From Deltaproteobacteria bacterium (GTDB taxonomy: Bacteria; Desulfobacterota; Syntrophia; Syntrophales; UBA2192), in contig JAAYEC010000003.1 in NCBI GenBank assembly GCA_012728915.1, positions 62,001-126,000 of the forward strand: a stretch of 64,000 nucleotides of DNA, written 5' to 3'. A model generated the notes under the pieces. The model was given only the letters and a program-made list of their open reading frames with translations, was not told the DNA's origin and searched no databases. Below are positions 60,527 through 64,000 of this stretch, piece after piece. Position 1 is the stretch's first letter; each line of letters opens with the position of its first letter. The translations under genes and the position numbers were made by a program.

Positions 60527-60795
60527 TTGTTCGAAAGACCCTCACGATCAAGAACGAACTGGGCCTTCACGCACGGTCGGCGGCCATGATCGTCCGAGCC
60601 GTCGAGGGAAGCCGGTCGGAAGTGTTTCTCGAGAGGGACGGGGTCCGGGTTGACGCCCGGAGCCTCCTGGACATCCTGACCCTGGCCTGCCCGAAGGACA
60701 GCCGGATCGTGGTGAGGGCCGACGGGGAGGATGCCCGGGAAGTAGTCGAGAGCATCGAGAGACTCGTCGAGAGCGGGTTTGGAGAGGCTGCATGA
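60523..60795 (+). CDS. ptsH: Phosphocarrier protein HPr
   Basis: A 90-residue HPr with the phosphorylated His in ELGLHARSAAMIV and the regulatory Ser in VDARSLLDILTLAC, the position used by HPr kinase. It overlaps both neighbours by 4 bases, giving tight coupling of IID, HPr and EI. Confidence 0.95.
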   Translation: MIVRKTLTIKNELGLHARSAAMIVRAVEGSRSEVFLERDGVRVDARSLLDILTLACPKDSRIVVRADGEDAREVVESIERLVESGFGEAA

Positions 60796-62570
60796 CCGCC
60801 GCCGAACCCAAGAGAACCCTCATCGTGCAGGGGGTGGGCGTCTCCCCCGGCATAGCCATCGGCACGGCCCATCTCGTCCGGCCCGTCGACGCCCCCATCT
60901 CGCGCTACCAGCTCGAGGACCGCCGCCTCGTCGCCGAGGAGATCCGGCGGTTCCGCAAGGCCCTCAAGGACTCCGAGAACGAACTCCTCGAGATCAAACG
61001 CAAGTTCAAGGACCAGGAGGGGCTCGAGACCCTCTACATCCTCGACGTGCACATCATGATTCTGCGCGACAAGATGCTCATTCGGCAGACGACCCAGAAC
61101 ATCGAGGAGAAGGGGATCAATGCCGAGTGGGCCCTCCGCATGACCCTCGACAAGTACCGCGATGTCTTCAGCAAGGTCGACGACGAGTACCTGCGCGAAC
61201 GCGTCAGCGACGTGGAGTACGCGGGGCAGCGGATCCTGCGCAACCTGGCCGGGGTCCACCACGAGACCATCTCGGGGATCGGCGACCATGCCATCGTCAT
61301 CGCGCGCGACCTCTCGCCCGCGGACACGATGCAGATGAAGGTGGAGAAGATCCAGGGGTTCGCCACCGACATGGGCGGCAAGACCTCGCACACGGCCATC
61401 GTGGCCCGGGCCTACGAGATCCCGGCGGTCGTCGGTCTCGAGAAGATCACGACAGAGGCCAGGACAGGGGATCTCGTCATCATCGACGGCACGGCAGGTG
61501 CCGTGATCGTGAACCCCGACCCGGAGATCATCCGCCGCTACGAGGAGAAAAAGCGGCACTACGAGACGGTCGAGGACAGCCTTCTCAAGAACGCCCGCAG
61601 GCCCGCCGTCACGCTGGACAGGCACCGGCTGCAGATCGGGGCCAACATCGAGTTCACCGAGGAGGTCGCCTCGGCCGTGCACCACGGCGCCGACGGCATC
61701 GGCCTGTACCGGACGGAGTTCATCTACATCAATCGCGACAGGCTCCCCACCGAGGAGGAGCACTTCTGCGCCTACAGGAAGGTTGTCGAATCCAGGGGGA
61801 TCCGGTGGGCCACGATCCGCACCTTCGATCTCGGCGGCGACAAGTTTATCTCCGACCCGAGGCTGGCCGCCGAGATGAACCCCGTCATGGGCCTTCGGGC
61901 CATCCGCTTCTGCCTGCGCGAGGTGGACCTCTTCAAGGTGCAGCTGCGGGCCATCCTCCGGGCCAGCGCCTACGGCCGGACGAAGGTCCTCTTTCCCATG
62001 ATCTCGGGGATGGAGGAGCTGCTGGAGACCAAGCGGATCTTCAACGAGGTCAAGAAGGATCTCAAGCGCGACGGGATCCCCTATGGCAAGGACGTCAAGA
62101 TCGGGATCATGATGGAAGTCCCGTCGGCGGCCCTCATCGCGGAGGATCTCGCCCGCGAGGTGGACTTCTTCAGCATCGGCACCAACGACCTGATCCAGTA
62201 CACGCTGGCCATCGACCGGGTGAACGAGCGGGTCAGCTACCTGTACGAGCCGCTGCACCCGGCCGTCCTGAAGCTGATCCGGCACATGGTGGAGGCGGGC
62301 CGCAAGGCCGGCATCGAGGTGGCCATGTGCGGGGAGATGGCCGGGGAGCCGGTCTACACCATGGTCCTGCTCGGCCTGGGGCTTGACGAGCTGAGCATGA
62401 ATGCCCTGGTGATCCCCCGCGTCAAGAAGATCGTACGCTCCGTCACGTTGAAGGAGTGCAAAAAACTCGTCGATCGGATCATGTCGTTCAACACGGCCTC
62501 CGAGATCGAGTTCTTCGTCAGGGATCACATGCGGCGCAAGTTCAAGGAAGATTTCGAAATCGCCGATTGA
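60792..62570 (+). CDS. ptsI: PTS enzyme I (phosphoenolpyruvate-protein phosphotransferase)
   Basis: The 592-residue enzyme takes phosphate from PEP to HPr. The active His lies in GGKTSHTAIVARAYEIPAVVG near residue 199, and the PEP-binding barrel has GIGLYRTEFIYI, EMNPVMGLRAIRFCL, PMISGMEELLE and MCGEMAG. Length is normal. It is the last of the three coupled PTS genes. Confidence 0.97.
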   Translation: MTAAEPKRTLIVQGVGVSPGIAIGTAHLVRPVDAPISRYQLEDRRLVAEEIRRFRKALKDSENELLEIKRKFKDQEGLETLYILDVHIMILRDKMLIRQTTQNIEEKGINAEWALRMTLDKYRDVFSKVDDEYLRERVSDVEYAGQRILRNLAGVHHETISGIGDHAIVIARDLSPADTMQMKVEKIQGFATDMGGKTSHTAIVARAYEIPAVVGLEKITTEARTGDLVIIDGTAGAVIVNPDPEIIRRYEEKKRHYETVEDSLLKNARRPAVTLDRHRLQIGANIEFTEEVASAVHHGADGIGLYRTEFIYINRDRLPTEEEHFCAYRKVVESRGIRWATIRTFDLGGDKFISDPRLAAEMNPVMGLRAIRFCLREVDLFKVQLRAILRASAYGRTKVLFPMISGMEELLETKRIFNEVKKDLKRDGIPYGKDVKIGIMMEVPSAALIAEDLAREVDFFSIGTNDLIQYTLAIDRVNERVSYLYEPLHPAVLKLIRHMVEAGRKAGIEVAMCGEMAGEPVYTMVLLGLGLDELSMNALVIPRVKKIVRSVTLKECKKLVDRIMSFNTASEIEFFVRDHMRRKFKEDFEIAD

Positions 62571-62583
62571 CACCGGAGGGGTC

Positions 62584-64000
62584 ATGGACCCGGGCACCCA
62601 CAGCGTGGCTGCCGGCGCCTCGGAGCCGTCCGGCGGCGCCGGGGAAAAGGTCGACATTTACTTTCGCCGGCTCCTCTCGCGGTATCTCTCCAGGGTCGGG
62701 CTGACCCCCGAGGATGAAAACAGGGTTGCCGAGCTTGCCCGCAGGGGTGTCGTCGTCTACGCCCTCAAATACCCGAGCCGTCTCAACTGCCTCATCCTGC
62801 ACGAGCTGGGCCGGCGGATGAACATCCTCCAGCCCCTCTATTGCCACGGGATGAGCTCACCGCTCTGGGGGCGCGCCGCGAGGGCAGTCCGCTCCCTGCT
62901 GAAGGGCCGGCCTGCCGAGCCGGGCTCGACGGGCATCCTCGACCGCCTGACCCGCGTTCGCCGCAGTTCCGTGATCTACCTCCGGGGCTCGGAGAGCGAC
63001 GGCCCGTCCGACCCCCTCGTCCAGCTCCTGAGCGCCCAGAAGGCCCTCGACGTCCCCGTCACCATCGTCCCCATGGCCGTCATCTACGGCCCGCGGCGGG
63101 AGAAGAAGGAACGGCCCCTGGTGGATATCTTCTTCGGCGACCAGGAGCACCCGGGCTCGCTCCGAAGGCTCATCGCCTTCATCCGGTACAAGAACCGAAC
63201 CTCCGCGATTGCCGCCGAACCGATCGATCTTTCCCGCATCCTCGCGGAGACGGCCGGCGGCTCACCGCAGGATCTCGCGGGCGGTCTGAGAGCCGAGCTG
63301 ATCGGCAGGATCGATCGCGAGAAGCGCACGGCCCTGGGGCCGAGGGTCAAGGCCCGCGACGAGATCATCCGGATCGCCATGGGCGACCCGTCGCTGACGC
63401 GCTTCCTGGAGGGACACGCCGCCGCCGCGAAAAGGGATCTGCCGTCGGTGCAGAAGCAGGCGAGGCGTTACCTCGAGGAGATCGCGGCGGACTACAGCGA
63501 TTTCTACGTCGAGCTCTGGGACAAGGCCCTCACCTGGCTCTGGAACAACATCTACGACGGCGTGGTCTTCGACCGGGAGGGGCTCGGCCGCATCCGGGAT
63601 CTCTCGCGGCGCGTGCCCTGCGTGATCATCCCCTGCCACCGCAGCCACATCGACTACCTGCTGCTGTCCTACGTCTTCTACAAGCACAACATTCCCCTGC
63701 CCTTCATTGCGGCGGGGACGAACCTGATGTTCTGGCCTCTCGGGCACATCTTCCGCAAGGCCGGCGCCTTCTTCATCCGCCGTACCTTCGGCGGAAACGT
63801 CGTCTACCGCCAGGTCATGGAGACCTACATCCGGACGATGCTCCGCGAGGGCTATCCGATCGAGTTCTTCATCGAGGGAGGGCGCAGCCGGACGGGCAAG
63901 ATGGTCATGCCGAGGTACGGGATGCTCTCCATGGTCATCCAGGCCTGCACGGAGCTGCACCGGGACGTGGCCCTGGTCCCTGTCTTCATCGGGTACGACC
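62584..64000 (+). CDS. plsB: Glycerol-3-phosphate acyltransferase PlsB-like (3' end outside window)
   Basis: The visible 472 codons show the acyltransferase motifs HRSHIDYLL (HX4D) near residue 351, GHIFRKAGAFFIRR and FIEGGRSRTGK, as in PlsB, the enzyme that acylates sn-glycerol-3-phosphate at position 1. A long N-terminal part with PVTIVPMAVIYG and FFGDQEHPG agrees with PlsB and not with the smaller PlsC. The ATG at 62584 follows GGAGGGG. The gene runs off the edge. Confidence 0.92.
   Translation, partial: MDPGTHSVAAGASEPSGGAGEKVDIYFRRLLSRYLSRVGLTPEDENRVAELARRGVVVYALKYPSRLNCLILHELGRRMNILQPLYCHGMSSPLWGRAARAVRSLLKGRPAEPGSTGILDRLTRVRRSSVIYLRGSESDGPSDPLVQLLSAQKALDVPVTIVPMAVIYGPRREKKERPLVDIFFGDQEHPGSLRRLIAFIRYKNRTSAIAAEPIDLSRILAETAGGSPQDLAGGLRAELIGRIDREKRTALGPRVKARDEIIRIAMGDPSLTRFLEGHAAAAKRDLPSVQKQARRYLEEIAADYSDFYVELWDKALTWLWNNIYDGVVFDREGLGRIRDLSRRVPCVIIPCHRSHIDYLLLSYVFYKHNIPLPFIAAGTNLMFWPLGHIFRKAGAFFIRRTFGGNVVYRQVMETYIRTMLREGYPIEFFIEGGRSRTGKMVMPRYGMLSMVIQACTELHRDVALVPVFIGYD

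Overview
The window is GC-rich, densely coded bacterial chromosome with no phage, insertion sequence or CRISPR array. It suggests a strictly anaerobic, deltaproteobacterial-type organism (Desulfobacterota, perhaps a Syntrophales-like lineage). The grounds are a heterodisulfide-reductase/flavin oxidoreductase (Hdr-Flx) cluster next to NfnAB, a ferredoxin-linked 2-oxoacid oxidoreductase with an ACT protein, a siroheme-decarboxylase-like gene beside hemL, a PxxKW cysteine-rich protein, and type IV pilus genes behind a GEMM riboswitch. The taxonomy is inference from gene content.

Layout. 1-11.4 kb: electron-bifurcation block (hdrA fusion, flxD, an FrhB-like Fe-S protein, hdrC, hdrB, flxB, flxA, terminator, then nfnAB). 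It should equilibrate NADH, NADPH, ferredoxin and a thiol/disulfide or similar Hdr substrate. 11.6-17.5 kb: F0 genes atpZ-atpI-atpB on the minus strand and atpE on the plus strand, separated by a sugar-nucleotide dehydrogenase, hemL and an ahbB-like gene. 17.5-21 kb: a release-factor-like protein and a four-subunit 2-oxoacid:ferredoxin oxidoreductase operon with an ACT gene. 21.2-25.6 kb: RNase Z-like protein, NusG paralogue, ribD and two sugar-nucleotide genes.

25.7-39.9 kb is the most distinctive region. A prepilin peptidase gene is followed by a long leader with a sigma-28-like promoter and a convincing cyclic-di-GMP-I (GEMM) aptamer. After it come fimT-pilV-pilW-pilX, three consecutive pilY1 genes, and a second pilW-pilX pair. 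It reads as a pilus-tip/adhesin locus under motility-type and second-messenger control.

40.3-58.6 kb is a housekeeping backbone: argS, a SPOR protein, ffh-rpsP-khpA-rimM-trmD-rplS-rnhB-yraN, rsmI, an envelope lipoprotein pair, pgsA, tRNA-Val, thrS-infC-rpmI-rplT-pheS-pheT-ihfA-merR. infC probably starts at a non-canonical AUA codon. 59-64 kb: PxxKW protein, PTS IID-HPr-EI, and plsB running off the end.

Scattered through the intergenic spaces are at least eleven low-complexity elements built from short degenerate purine-rich words. Many are followed by a complementary pyrimidine-rich arm, so they could fold back. They fall into about four word classes, and near-identical copies lie tens of kilobases apart. 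I do not recognise a named family; this is the strongest candidate for an undescribed feature.
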